The notes below the pieces were generated by a model. That model had not been told where the DNA came from. It saw nothing but the letters and a program-made list of their open reading frames with translations, and searched no databases. This document shows, one piece after another, positions 8,828 to 16,776 of a stretch of DNA of 39,774 nt (positions are counted from its first letter, which is position 1; each line of letters starts with the position of its first letter). The DNA is from JAKPQD01 sp029572965 (GTDB lineage: Bacteria; Bacteroidota; Bacteroidia; Bacteroidales; DTGW01): assembly GCA_035374585.1 (NCBI GenBank), contig DAOSPF010000030.1, forward strand, positions 1 through 39,774. Reading direction: 5' to 3'. The translations under genes were made by a program, and so were the position numbers.

Positions 8828-8878
8828 TGGTTAATGGTTAATGGTTAATGGTTAATGGTTAATGGTTAATGGTTAATG
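8824..8878 (+). repeat. Heptanucleotide tandem repeat (TTAATGG)
   Basis: Seven full copies of TTAATGG plus six bases of an eighth. The array begins within the kinase stop codon (TAA at 8825-8827), so its first unit is coding and the rest untranslated. The unit is perfect throughout, which suggests recent slippage. It is likely to vary in copy number between strains. Confidence 0.95.
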
Positions 8879-8965
8879 AATGAGTTGGGAGGTTTTTCTA
8901 AAATTTGTTAAAACGCGGGCATATGAGCCTGTTTTTTATCAAATTTGCATTAAATTAGGTGGGTA

Positions 8966-9523
8966 ATGAAACGCAACATATTTATAGGATTGTTCATTTT
9001 ATTTAGTGTTGGATTGCTTTCACAATCTAAAACAGCCTATACTGTTGGGGTTAACAGCCTTGGAAATTATGGGCTTAAGGTGGACAGGGGAGATTCACTT
9101 TCTTTCTTCTCGTTTAGCTATACCTCGTTTAATTTTAATAATACCTTTAATTCGAAAGGGTTTTCAATGAATGCTCCGTCATTGGGCAATTCTAATATGT
9201 TTGATGTGGCATATTTCAGGAATAAAGACCTTAGTAAGCGATTGACATTTGTTTACGGAGGAGGGATAAGCCTTGTGTCGTTTCCTAATATTACCAGCTC
9301 ATCTGTTGTTGTGAAAAATGGCGGGTACAAGCCAAATTTCGATTTAAACCTCGGGTTGGTTTATAAAATATCTGATAAAGTAAGCGTTTCTGCTTCGTTT
9401 AATCAGCGATATGGTTATTCTCCCTATTTTTATGATAATTCATTGTTTGGCAACTCTTTTCTCAGTCCTTTTCATAATGCTGGTTTTAATTCGTTCCACA
9501 ATTCACCTTTTGACCCGTTTTGA
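8966..9523 (+). CDS. Small exported protein of unknown function
   Basis: 185 aa with a clear N-terminal signal sequence (MKRNIFIGLFILFSVGLLSQ). The mature part has alternating hydrophobic and polar stretches (for example FFSFSYTSFNFNN and KVSVSASFNQRYGY) of the kind seen in outer-membrane beta strands, and a C-terminal tail rich in Phe, Asn, Ser and Gly with repeated FxNSF/FHNSPF patterns. I do not recognise the family. A small outer-membrane or surface protein is the most I can infer. It stands alone, with the heptamer repeat before it and a MITE-like element after it. Confidence 0.65.
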   Translation: MKRNIFIGLFILFSVGLLSQSKTAYTVGVNSLGNYGLKVDRGDSLSFFSFSYTSFNFNNTFNSKGFSMNAPSLGNSNMFDVAYFRNKDLSKRLTFVYGGGISLVSFPNITSSSVVVKNGGYKPNFDLNLGLVYKISDKVSVSASFNQRYGYSPYFYDNSLFGNSFLSPFHNAGFNSFHNSPFDPF

Positions 9524-9530
9524 GAAGATG

Positions 9531-9747
9531 AATTACGAATTAAAAATTACGAATTACGAAATAATGTAAGTTGAGAACAAACTTCGTAATTAATTAAATA
9601 TCTGTTATATTGTATTAGCATGTTTCCTCCTTTGAGAGAAGAAAGTGTAAAAGGTGTTAATTCTACGTTCGACCTGACAGCGTTTGCAGAACCTGTCAGA
9701 GTCATAAACGAAATTGATTTTTAATTCGTAATTTGTCATTCGTAATT
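9531..9747. repeat. MITE-like element with 26-bp terminal inverted repeats
   Basis: Terminal inverted repeats at 9531-9556 and 9722-9747 match at 24 of 26 positions; each arm contains two copies of AATTACGAAT or its near equivalent. The 217-base unit is non-coding. Inside lies a 7-base stem, CTGACAG at 9674-9680 with CTGTCAG at 9693-9699, set in a more GC-rich stretch, and another inverted copy of the arm motif, TTCGTAATT at 9583-9591. It fills most of the 342-base gap between the exported protein gene and htpG. Non-autonomous mobile element is the likely nature; no transposase is seen. Confidence 0.65.
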
Positions 9748-9782
9748 GTTTTTTTCTGCCATAATTTCACCTTTGCAACCTG

Positions 9783-9790
9783 TATATTTG
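9783..9790 (+). promoter_or_regulatory. Candidate -7 element for htpG
   Basis: TATATTTG matches the Bacteroidota -7 consensus TAnnTTTG exactly and lies 75 bases upstream of the htpG start, just outside the MITE-like element. The expected TTTG/TTG about 19-21 bases further upstream is poor, so this is only a candidate. Confidence 0.35.
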
Positions 9791-9865
9791 TCAGTTATTG
9801 CGCTTGGCACATCATTTGAAAAGCAGTTATCAGCAAAAAGAAGTCAAACTTAAAAATTAACTGAT

Positions 9866-11914
9866 ATGTCTAAAGGTAAGATAGGAGTAAGTACAGAAAA
9901 CATTTTCCCGATTATCAAAAAATTTCTCTATTCAGATCATGAGATTTTCCTTCGTGAAATCATTGCCAATGCCATGGATGCATCTAATAAGCTTAAGGCG
10001 CTTGCCAGTACTGGTGAGTATAAAGGCGATGTTTCAAACCTCAAGGTTTCAGTAGCTGTTGACGAAAAGAAAAAGACTATAACCATTTCTGATAATGGTA
10101 TAGGGATGACTGCCGATGAAGTAGAAAAATATATCAACCAGATTGCTTTTTCCAGTGCCGAAGAATTTGTTGAGAAATATAAAAACCAGGCTAATTCTAT
10201 TATCGGTCACTTTGGTCTTGGGTTTTACTCAGCTTTTATGGTTTCTAAAAAGGTTGAACTCTTTACCCGTTCATATAAAGAAGGTTCAAAAGCAGTACGT
10301 TGGGAATGCGATGGCAGCCCCGAATACATTATTGAAGATACTGAAAAAGAAACCATAGGTACAGATGTTGTACTTTATTTAGATGACGAATCAGCTGATT
10401 TTGCTACTCAAAGCAAAGTAAATGAGCTGTTGAAGAAGTATTGCAAATTTTTGCCTGTGCCTATTGCTTTTGGTAAAAAGAAAGAGTGGAAAGATGGCAA
10501 AGAGGTTGAGCTTGCTGAAGACAACATCATCAACAACCCTACACCAGCATGGACCCGCAAGCCATCAGACCTTACCCACGATGATTACATGAAATTCTAT
10601 CGTGAGCTTTATCCAATGGCCGAAGAACCTATGTTTTACATTCACCTCAATGTTGACTATCCTTTTAACCTCACAGGTATCTTATATTTCCCTAAAATAA
10701 AGAATAACATTGAAATCAGCCGTAACAAGATCCAGTTATACTGCCGTCAGGTGTTTGTAACTGACTCTGTTGAAGGCATAGTGCCTGATTTCTTAACCTT
10801 GTTGCATGGAGTTATTGACTCGCCTGATATTCCGCTTAACGTTTCGCGTTCGTACCTGCAAAGCGACCAGAATGTGAAGAAAATATCAAGCCATATTACC
10901 AAGAAAGTGGCTGACCGCTTACAAGAGTTGTTTAACAACCAGCGCGAAGACTTTGAAAAGAAATGGGACAACCTCAAACTTTTCATCAATTATGGTATCA
11001 TCACCGATGAAAAGTTCTGGGAAAGGGCTGAAAAGTTCACTTTGCTCAAGAATGTAAGTGACAAATACTTTACTTTCGAAGAATACCAAAAGATTATCAA
11101 AGAAAATCAAACTGATAAACATGGAAGCCTGGTTTATCTTTATGCTTCTGATAAAGAAGGTCAGCACTCGTTTATAGAGGCAGCTCAAAACAAAGGCTAT
11201 GATGTACTTGTTATGGACGGGCAGCTTGATACACACTTCATCAACCATGTTGAAAGCAAGTTGAAAAACAGTCGATTTGTCCGTGTTGACTCGGATATAG
11301 CCGATAACCTTATTCAAAAAGAAGAAGCAAAAGAGGTTAAACTTACCCAGCAACAAAAAGATATGCTTTCACCTGTATTTAAGAGTGTGATGCCTTCAAA
11401 TGGCCAGTATTATGTATCTTTTGAAGCTATGGGCGAAAATGATATGCCAGCTGTCATTACCCGTAACGAGTGGATGCGCCGTATGAAAGATATGTCTGCA
11501 CTTGGCGGAGGAATGAATTTTTATGGTGAAATGCCGGACAATTACAACCTCATTGTCAATGCCAACCATCCTTTGGTCAATAAGGTGCTTCAGCAAACTG
11601 AAGAAGCAAAACAAGCTGAAATCAAAGAAACTGTTGAACAGATTACTAAGTTAACTGCTGAAAGAGAGGCTTTGATGGCATTGCACAAGGATAAGAAATA
11701 TGATGAGATACCTCAGGCTGAGCGTGATAAGGAAGCTGAACTGGACAAAAAGATTGATGAGTTAGAGGATAAGCGAAATAAAGTGCTTGAAGAATATGGC
11801 AAAACCAACCCTTTGGTTAGCCAGATTGCTGATTTAGCTTTACTTGCCAACAATATGTTGAAAGGCGAAGCATTGAGCAGGTTTGTAAAACGTAGTATTG
11901 AACTGATAAAGTAG
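9866..11914 (+). CDS. htpG: HSP90-type molecular chaperone HtpG
   Basis: 682-aa cytosolic ATP-dependent chaperone, full length for a Bacteroidota HtpG. The GHKL ATPase domain is complete: FLREIIANAMDAS (about 28-40) with the catalytic Glu and Mg-binding Asn, ISDNGIGMT (about 74-82), and GHFGLGFYSAFMV (about 114-126). The middle domain contains SRNKIQLYCRQVFV and LNVSRSYLQSD, where the Arg that contacts ATP is expected. The C-terminal third includes a charged, coiled-coil-like stretch (about 575-650). Monocistronic, and followed by a strong hairpin shared with the convergent metY gene. Confidence 0.96.
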   Translation: MSKGKIGVSTENIFPIIKKFLYSDHEIFLREIIANAMDASNKLKALASTGEYKGDVSNLKVSVAVDEKKKTITISDNGIGMTADEVEKYINQIAFSSAEEFVEKYKNQANSIIGHFGLGFYSAFMVSKKVELFTRSYKEGSKAVRWECDGSPEYIIEDTEKETIGTDVVLYLDDESADFATQSKVNELLKKYCKFLPVPIAFGKKKEWKDGKEVELAEDNIINNPTPAWTRKPSDLTHDDYMKFYRELYPMAEEPMFYIHLNVDYPFNLTGILYFPKIKNNIEISRNKIQLYCRQVFVTDSVEGIVPDFLTLLHGVIDSPDIPLNVSRSYLQSDQNVKKISSHITKKVADRLQELFNNQREDFEKKWDNLKLFINYGIITDEKFWERAEKFTLLKNVSDKYFTFEEYQKIIKENQTDKHGSLVYLYASDKEGQHSFIEAAQNKGYDVLVMDGQLDTHFINHVESKLKNSRFVRVDSDIADNLIQKEEAKEVKLTQQQKDMLSPVFKSVMPSNGQYYVSFEAMGENDMPAVITRNEWMRRMKDMSALGGGMNFYGEMPDNYNLIVNANHPLVNKVLQQTEEAKQAEIKETVEQITKLTAEREALMALHKDKKYDEIPQAERDKEAELDKKIDELEDKRNKVLEEYGKTNPLVSQIADLALLANNMLKGEALSRFVKRSIELIK

Positions 11915-11920
11915 ATATAT

Positions 11921-11952
11921 AGATGCTTTGCTTTTGAAAAGACAAAGCATCT
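11921..11952 (+). terminator. Hairpin just after htpG
   Basis: AGATGCTTTG at 11921-11930 pairs with CAAAGCATCT at 11943-11952, a 10-base perfect stem with a 12-base loop, starting 6 bases after the htpG stop. There is no T-run directly after it, so it may be a 3'-end stabiliser rather than the terminator itself. The stronger hairpin follows at 11961. Confidence 0.5.
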
Positions 11953-11960
11953 GCGAAATA

Positions 11961-12005
11961 AAAAGCAAAAGGTCGTTGATGTACCGTCAACGACCTTTTG
12001 CTTTT
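11961..12005. terminator. Bidirectional terminator between htpG and metY
   Basis: AAAAGCAAAAGGTCGTTGA (11961-11979) pairs perfectly with 11987-12005 around a 7-base loop: a 19-base stem whose outer end is A-rich on one side and T-rich on the other, so it gives a U-tract in both directions. It sits between two convergent genes, ending 12 bases before the metY stop, and can serve both. Confidence 0.85.
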
Positions 12006-12017
12006 GGCCATTGATGA

Positions 12018-13319
12018 TTATGCAATGGCCAATGCTTGTTCTAAGTCGGCTTTAATATCATCAATATGTTCAATACCTACAGATAAGCGTAGCTGACCGG
12101 GTATTACTCCAGACTTCTTTTGTTCTTCTGGGCTTAACTGTTCGTGGGTTGTTGTAGCCGGGTGTATTATTAAGGTTTTTGCATCTCCAATATTGGCAAG
12201 GTGGCTAATTAACTTTACATTATTAACAACTTTGTCAGCAGCTTCCTTTCCTGCTTTAACTTTGAAGGATAATACCCCTCCAAAGCCATGTTTCATGTAC
12301 TTTTTAGCAAGTTTGTGATATGGGTCGCTTTCTAATCCCGGATAATTGACAAATTCTACTTTTGGATGTTTTTCTAACCATTTGGCAATTTCCAGGGCAT
12401 TATCCACAGTGCGCTGTACACGCAATGAAAGAGTTTCCAAACCTTGTAGTAAAAGGAAAGCATTGAAAGGACTTAGCGAACTTCCATAATCGCGAAGGCC
12501 TTCCACTCTGGCACGTATGGCAAAAGCAATATTTCCAAATGGGCCTGCACTTCCAAATACTTCCCAGAATTTTAATCCATGGTACCCTTCTGAAGGTTCA
12601 GTAAATTGGGGGAACTTTCCATTGCCCCAATTGAAGTTACCTGCATCTACTATCACACCGCCAATGCTTGTTCCGTGACCTCCAATCCACTTGGTAGCCG
12701 ATTCAACAACAACGTTAGCGCCATGTTCTATTGGGCGGAACAAATATCCTCCAGCCCCAAATGTATTGTCCACAACCAGTGGAATGCCATGCTTTTGGGC
12801 AATAGCTGCAATAGCATCAAAATCGGGTATATTGAAACGCGGATTGCCAATGGTTTCTATGTAAATAGCTTTAGTATTTTTATCAATCAGCTTTTCAAAC
12901 TCGGCAGGTTCATCGCCATCGACAAACTTTGCAGTAATGCCAAGCCTTTTGAATTGCACTTTAAACTGATTGTAGGTTCCACCGTACAAGTATGAGGTAG
13001 AAACAAAGTTATCCCCGGCCTGCAATATGTTTGTCAGAGCAAGGAACTGCGCAGCCTGTCCTGACGATACTGCCACAGCAGCAACTCCTCCTTCAAGCGC
13101 TGCAATGCGCTTTTCAAACACGTCGGTAGTTGGGTTCATGATGCGTGTATATATGTTGCCAAATTCCTTCAAGCCAAAGAGTTTAGCCGCATGTTCTGAG
13201 TTGTTAAAAACGTAAGATGTCGTTTGATAGATAGGAACTGCCCTTGAATTGGTAGTTGGGTCAACTTCCTGTCCTGCATGCAATTGCAGCGTTTCGAATT
13301 TCCAATTTTCTTGTGCCAT
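12018..13319 (-). CDS. metY: O-acetylhomoserine sulfhydrylase / aminocarboxypropyltransferase
   Basis: 433-aa PLP enzyme of the Cys/Met metabolism family, normal length for MetY. PLP Lys 210 lies in ESATKWIGGHG; YTRIMNPTTDVFEKR (about 57-71) and VDNTFGAGG (about 183-191) are typical. Known reaction: O-acetyl-L-homoserine plus sulfide gives L-homocysteine plus acetate, direct sulfhydrylation toward methionine. The N-terminus (ETLQLHAGQEVDPTTNSRAVPIYQ) is the usual one for this subfamily. No S-box or similar leader is evident in the 100 bases upstream, and no other methionine gene is adjacent. Confidence 0.92.
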   Translation of the reverse strand: MAQENWKFETLQLHAGQEVDPTTNSRAVPIYQTTSYVFNNSEHAAKLFGLKEFGNIYTRIMNPTTDVFEKRIAALEGGVAAVAVSSGQAAQFLALTNILQAGDNFVSTSYLYGGTYNQFKVQFKRLGITAKFVDGDEPAEFEKLIDKNTKAIYIETIGNPRFNIPDFDAIAAIAQKHGIPLVVDNTFGAGGYLFRPIEHGANVVVESATKWIGGHGTSIGGVIVDAGNFNWGNGKFPQFTEPSEGYHGLKFWEVFGSAGPFGNIAFAIRARVEGLRDYGSSLSPFNAFLLLQGLETLSLRVQRTVDNALEIAKWLEKHPKVEFVNYPGLESDPYHKLAKKYMKHGFGGVLSFKVKAGKEAADKVVNNVKLISHLANIGDAKTLIIHPATTTHEQLSPEEQKKSGVIPGQLRLSVGIEHIDDIKADLEQALAIA

Positions 13320-13420
13320 AATGTTGTTTATTTAATTTATTGTAAAAGTATAAATGGGGTTTTTTTCCAAAATACCGTCTATGTGGCATTTTACATACCA
13401 TAAATGCGTTATGGGGCGTG

Positions 13421-14080
13421 TCAGATATAGTATTCAATACTGTCAATCAGCCCGTTTTTCATGGCATACATGATGAGCTCTGAAGAGCTGTTTATCTCAA
13501 GCTTTCGGAAGATATTCTTTCGGTGTGTCATAACAGTGTGGAAGCTGATATTTTTTTTATCGGCAATCTCTTTAGTAGTTAAGCCTTCGGCTATTTGCCT
13601 GACAATTTCTATTTCAGCCTTTGTCAGGTTAGCTTTTACTTTTTGTTTGCCTTTGCTCTTGGATTCGCCAAGAATAGTTTCCATCAACTCAGATGAATAG
13701 TACTTTTTGCCCTTATAAGTAGCCTCAAGAGCTTGCAAAAAATCATCTTTGTCAGTGGTCTTTAACAAAATATTTGAAATACCTATAGAATTTAGCACAT
13801 TAATCTCGTCACGACTAATACTATTGGTCAGAATAAGTATTTTTATATCCGGACATTTACTTTTCAGTCTGGATAGATCTTCGATATTATCTATTCCTGC
13901 CATTTGATGGTCAGTAATAACAACACCTTTGTCTTCAGGGCAAATTAGTTGATGTACATAAGCAATGTCTTCAGCAATACCTTTTACCTCAAACTTATCT
14001 TCGTTATAGATAATACTTACAAGGCCTTCAACAATTAATTGTTGCGAATCGGCTATTATTACTTGTATTTTGTTATTCAT
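13421..14080 (-). CDS. LuxR/NarL-type response regulator
   Basis: 219 aa: receiver domain (about 1-125) plus LuxR helix-turn-helix (about 150-215). Receiver residues seen: Asp 11, phospho-acceptor Asp 57 in VVITDHQM, Thr in LILTNS (about 84) and Lys in LLKTTD (about 107), a full set. The output domain reads LTKAEIEIVRQIAEGLTTKEIADKKNISFHTVMTHRKNIFRKL, shown here only to its key parts: TKEIA and HTVxTHRxNIxRKL. No cognate kinase is adjacent; the hybrid kinase at 7135-8827 already has its own receiver. Targets unknown. Confidence 0.88.
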   Translation of the reverse strand: MNNKIQVIIADSQQLIVEGLVSIIYNEDKFEVKGIAEDIAYVHQLICPEDKGVVITDHQMAGIDNIEDLSRLKSKCPDIKILILTNSISRDEINVLNSIGISNILLKTTDKDDFLQALEATYKGKKYYSSELMETILGESKSKGKQKVKANLTKAEIEIVRQIAEGLTTKEIADKKNISFHTVMTHRKNIFRKLEINSSSELIMYAMKNGLIDSIEYYI

Positions 14081-14148
14081 AATTATTAAAATGCTATTAG
14101 AACCTATATTTGTTTGGATAACAACAAAATTAAGCTTTAATTTATAAA

Positions 14149-14835
14149 TTACCCGATTAAAAGACCTTCAATTCTTACTTTATAGCTACCGTCTTTGAGC
14201 TTGGTCACGGCATTAACCAGCCCGCTGTGGCGCCATTGCAGCATGCAACGTCTTGGGAGGAACCAATATCTGCGGCCAAGTTCAATTTTTTCTTTAGATT
14301 CCTTAATAATTCCCTCATAAGCCTGGGATACATAAAATCCAATATCAACAAATCCTTCTGAACGAGGGCGCAATGGACCTGTAACATGCCAGTAAATAAC
14401 GCCATTACGAGGGTCAACATCGTACACTACGCCACAGTGTGTCACCGGGCAGCCACAGGACATTCCCATAGGCCTGCCAACCATAACATCGCCTTTTTTA
14501 ACGCCAAGATCCTTGACTAATGAAGGGTTGTAAGGCAATATAGTTTCTTTAGGCCCAGGCTCACCTTCAATGATGTCGAGGATAAAGTCAAAGTCGCGTT
14601 GGAGACTGTCTTTCCAGTCGAGCTTTTTGCCAAGGTTTTCGGTATGTACACAGTTGATACAGTTGAAACGACCTGTTTCTATTGACGCCATTGGCTTAAG
14701 ATGAATACACTTCTTTATTTCACTCTCTTTGCTGTCAATAGCTTTTGCAAAATCATTGCAGGTGCGGTATCCACATGCGCCACAGTTCAAACCTGGCAAT
14801 GATTCTAATACTGTTTTAGTTTTTATCTCTTCCAT
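14149..14835 (-). CDS. Cys-rich [4Fe-4S]-binding protein with PF04060-type Fe-S domain
   Basis: 228-aa cytoplasmic protein. The N-terminal domain has Cys 18, 21, 26 and 43 in the spacing CX2CX4CX16C (GLNCGACGYRTC...KKC), the Fe-S domain known from RnfB, corrinoid Fe-S proteins and related proteins. A second pair follows at Cys 59 and 62, then CGCPVTHC (Cys 127, 129, 134) and Cys 197. The middle and C-terminal parts (GVIYWHVTGPLRPRSEGF and onward) I cannot assign. Ten Cys in 228 residues suggest one cluster plus a second metal or cluster site. It follows the cysteine desulfurase after 11 bases, and with the GTPase and ABC ATPase upstream makes a four-gene set. Scaffold, carrier or electron donor are all possible. 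Confidence 0.75.
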   Translation of the reverse strand: MEEIKTKTVLESLPGLNCGACGYRTCNDFAKAIDSKESEIKKCIHLKPMASIETGRFNCINCVHTENLGKKLDWKDSLQRDFDFILDIIEGEPGPKETILPYNPSLVKDLGVKKGDVMVGRPMGMSCGCPVTHCGVVYDVDPRNGVIYWHVTGPLRPRSEGFVDIGFYVSQAYEGIIKESKEKIELGRRYWFLPRRCMLQWRHSGLVNAVTKLKDGSYKVRIEGLLIG

Positions 14836-14846
14836 AATGTTTATTT

Positions 14847-16010
14847 CTAATGTGAAAAAATTGAATTTAACTGTAAAACCTTTTGTTTAATGGTTTTTTT
14901 GAATATTTCGATATCTGAATCTGTTGTATAACGCCCCATACTTACCCTAATGGCTCCACGGGCTTCAAATTGATTGAGCCCAATGGCTTTAAGGACATGC
15001 GAAGTGCCATCTCCTCCATGATTTGAAGAACATGCAGAGCCTGCCGAAACAGCAATGCCCATTTCGTCAAGCATCAATAGTAAACGTATCGTGTCACCTT
15101 CTAATCCTTGAAAGCTAAAGCTAAGATGTCCGGGAATCCTGTTGTTTGGATGCCCATTGAGGTAAAAACCTTCCATATTCTCACTTAAATCGTCAATAAT
15201 GGATTTCTGAAGCGTGAAAAGTTTGATGTTTTCATTATCCATGTCCTTGATAGCCAGTTCAGCAGCTTTGGCAAAGCATACAATAACTGCAATGTTTTCT
15301 GTAGAAGAACGCAAGCCGTTTTCCTGGCCTCCACCATGTAGAATTGGAGTTATTCTGGTATTTTTTCGCACATATAAGGCCCCAATGCCTTTGGGGCCAT
15401 ATATTTTGTGGGCATTGATAGTCAACAGGTCAATATTGCTCTTGACTACATCAATAGGCAACTTGCCAAAGCTTTGACATGCGTCGGAATGAAAAAGAAT
15501 ATTGTGTTTTCGGCAAATAGCACCAATTTCAGCAATAGGTTGAATGGTTCCAATTTCGTTGTTGGCATACATCACCGAGACTAATATAGTTTCAGGTTTT
15601 ATAGCCCTTTCTAAAGCTTGTAAATCAAGTGTTCCATAACTGTCAACAGGAACTAATGTGATGCTGAAACCTTCTTCTTCAAGCCATTTGCAAGTATTCA
15701 ATATGCAATCGTGCTCTATTGCTGAAACAATGATATGATTGCCTTTGTTTCTGTTTGCAAATGCTATACCTTTCAAAGCCATGTTGTTAGATTCACTGCC
15801 ACTAGAGGTAAAAAGCAGTTCGTCAGGTTGACATCCAATGTATGAGGCTATTTTAGCACGAGAATTTTCTAAAGCTTCCTTTGACCTTGTACCATAGGTA
15901 TGCATACTTGATGCATTTCCATATATTTGGGTAAAATATGGCATCATTGCTTCAATTACCCTAGGATCAGTTGGCGTTGTTGCTGCATTGTCCAGATAAA
16001 TACCTTTCAT
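14847..16010 (-). CDS. Cysteine desulfurase (NifS/IscS family)
   Basis: 387-aa PLP enzyme that removes sulfur from L-cysteine as an enzyme-bound persulfide for Fe-S or other sulfur cofactors. PLP Lys 202 is in NAHKIYGPKG; catalytic Cys 327 is in SAGSACSS; LDNAATTP begins at residue 6. The length and long active-site loop fit the NifS/IscS group I type, not SufS. No iscU, iscA or hscBA is adjacent. Instead it is tied to the PF04060-type Fe-S protein (11 bases downstream) and the GTPase gene (60 bases upstream), so it is probably a dedicated sulfur donor. A 35-base palindrome lies in the gap before it. Confidence 0.92.
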   Translation of the reverse strand: MKGIYLDNAATTPTDPRVIEAMMPYFTQIYGNASSMHTYGTRSKEALENSRAKIASYIGCQPDELLFTSSGSESNNMALKGIAFANRNKGNHIIVSAIEHDCILNTCKWLEEEGFSITLVPVDSYGTLDLQALERAIKPETILVSVMYANNEIGTIQPIAEIGAICRKHNILFHSDACQSFGKLPIDVVKSNIDLLTINAHKIYGPKGIGALYVRKNTRITPILHGGGQENGLRSSTENIAVIVCFAKAAELAIKDMDNENIKLFTLQKSIIDDLSENMEGFYLNGHPNNRIPGHLSFSFQGLEGDTIRLLLMLDEMGIAVSAGSACSSNHGGDGTSHVLKAIGLNQFEARGAIRVSMGRYTTDSDIEIFKKTIKQKVLQLNSIFSH

Positions 16011-16028
16011 TGCTAGTTTTGTTGTTGT

Positions 16029-16063
16029 TACCCCTCCGAGGGTTTTAAACCCTCGGAGGGGTA
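16029..16063. repeat. 35-bp near-perfect palindrome within the gene cluster
   Basis: TACCCCTCCGAGGGTTT (16029-16045) pairs perfectly with 16047-16063 around one central T, giving a 17-base stem. It fills the 60-base gap between the GTPase and cysteine desulfurase genes. GC-rich in an AT-rich setting, it would fold strongly in the transcript and could attenuate or process the message. It has the look of a dispersed palindromic unit. Confidence 0.85.
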
Positions 16064-16070
16064 TTGTAAT

Positions 16071-16772
16071 TTATTCTCCAATATAAAACAGCTCTTTTTC
16101 CATAGTCCGCAATACCCCAAAGTGGTTCTTGGCGCCAATTTCCTTTTTGCCAACACAAATGGTGCAGGTTCCAACCGGTGGGTTACCACGTAAGTACATG
16201 GGCATTTCAACATCTTGAGCTTGGGTTATCTGGCGTACAATCGGGTCAATGCCTATGCCATACAGGGCATTGCTTTCTACAACCTTAATGTCTTTGGCCG
16301 CTTCCAACACCCTGTATCTAAACACTTCCCGTTCTGCTTGCGATATAAGGTCAATCTTCGTGATAACACTTATATCTGCTAATGTTAGCATAGGCCCTAT
16401 TTTGCGTGGCAGGTTCATGCCGCTTGTTGCTTCAAGAACTACAATGCCTAATGAATTTTCGATATATGGAGAGCATCTGAGGCACAAACCTGCTGTTTCG
16501 ACAAAAAGATATTCTGCTCCGGTGCTTTCTGCCCATTCTACAGCCTCGTCCAGCACTACAACATTGCAATGGTCTGGGCACAGTTCGCCTGAATATATTT
16601 TGCGTGTAGGAATTTTAAATTCTTCGCGGATGGTTTCGTCCTCATCTGCAAATAGTACATCTATTTTAATATATGATGTTTTCTGGTTTTGCGCAATCAT
16701 TCGTTTGATAACCTGTCTGATTACTGTGGTTTTACCACAGGTTGGAGGTCCTGCAAATATTATTAGCTTCAT
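16071..16772 (-). CDS. HypB/UreG/CobW-like P-loop GTPase, Cys-rich
   Basis: 233-aa cytoplasmic SIMIBI-class NTPase. P-loop AGPPTCGKTT (7-16), LFVETAGLCLRC (about 89-100) as switch II region, and TKID (138-141) as the G4 base-recognition motif. Three Cys pairs are seen: CPDHC (65, 69), CLRC (97, 100) and CTIC (203, 206), besides Cys 12 in the P-loop. Proteins of this class insert metals (Ni, Zn, Co) or activate metalloenzymes, and the Cys pairs fit that. It starts 4 bases after the ABC ATPase gene ends, so the two are translationally close. The metal and client are unknown; no urease, NiFe-hydrogenase or nitrile hydratase gene is in view. Confidence 0.8.
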   Translation of the reverse strand: MKLIIFAGPPTCGKTTVIRQVIKRMIAQNQKTSYIKIDVLFADEDETIREEFKIPTRKIYSGELCPDHCNVVVLDEAVEWAESTGAEYLFVETAGLCLRCSPYIENSLGIVVLEATSGMNLPRKIGPMLTLADISVITKIDLISQAEREVFRYRVLEAAKDIKVVESNALYGIGIDPIVRQITQAQDVEMPMYLRGNPPVGTCTICVGKKEIGAKNHFGVLRTMEKELFYIGE

Positions 16773-16776
16773 GTTC

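Noticed and set aside
11919..12011. Minus-strand frame between htpG and metY
   Set aside because: It runs through the 19-base-stem terminator and antisense to the htpG end; not a gene.
14149..16010. Reading the cysteine desulfurase and Fe-S protein as an ordinary isc operon
   Set aside because: No iscU-, iscA- or hsc-like gene is present, and the Fe-S protein has a PF04060-type domain, not an IscU fold.
16028..16213. 61-codon frame at the end of the GTPase gene
   Set aside because: A shadow frame that includes the 35-base palindrome; no independent support.
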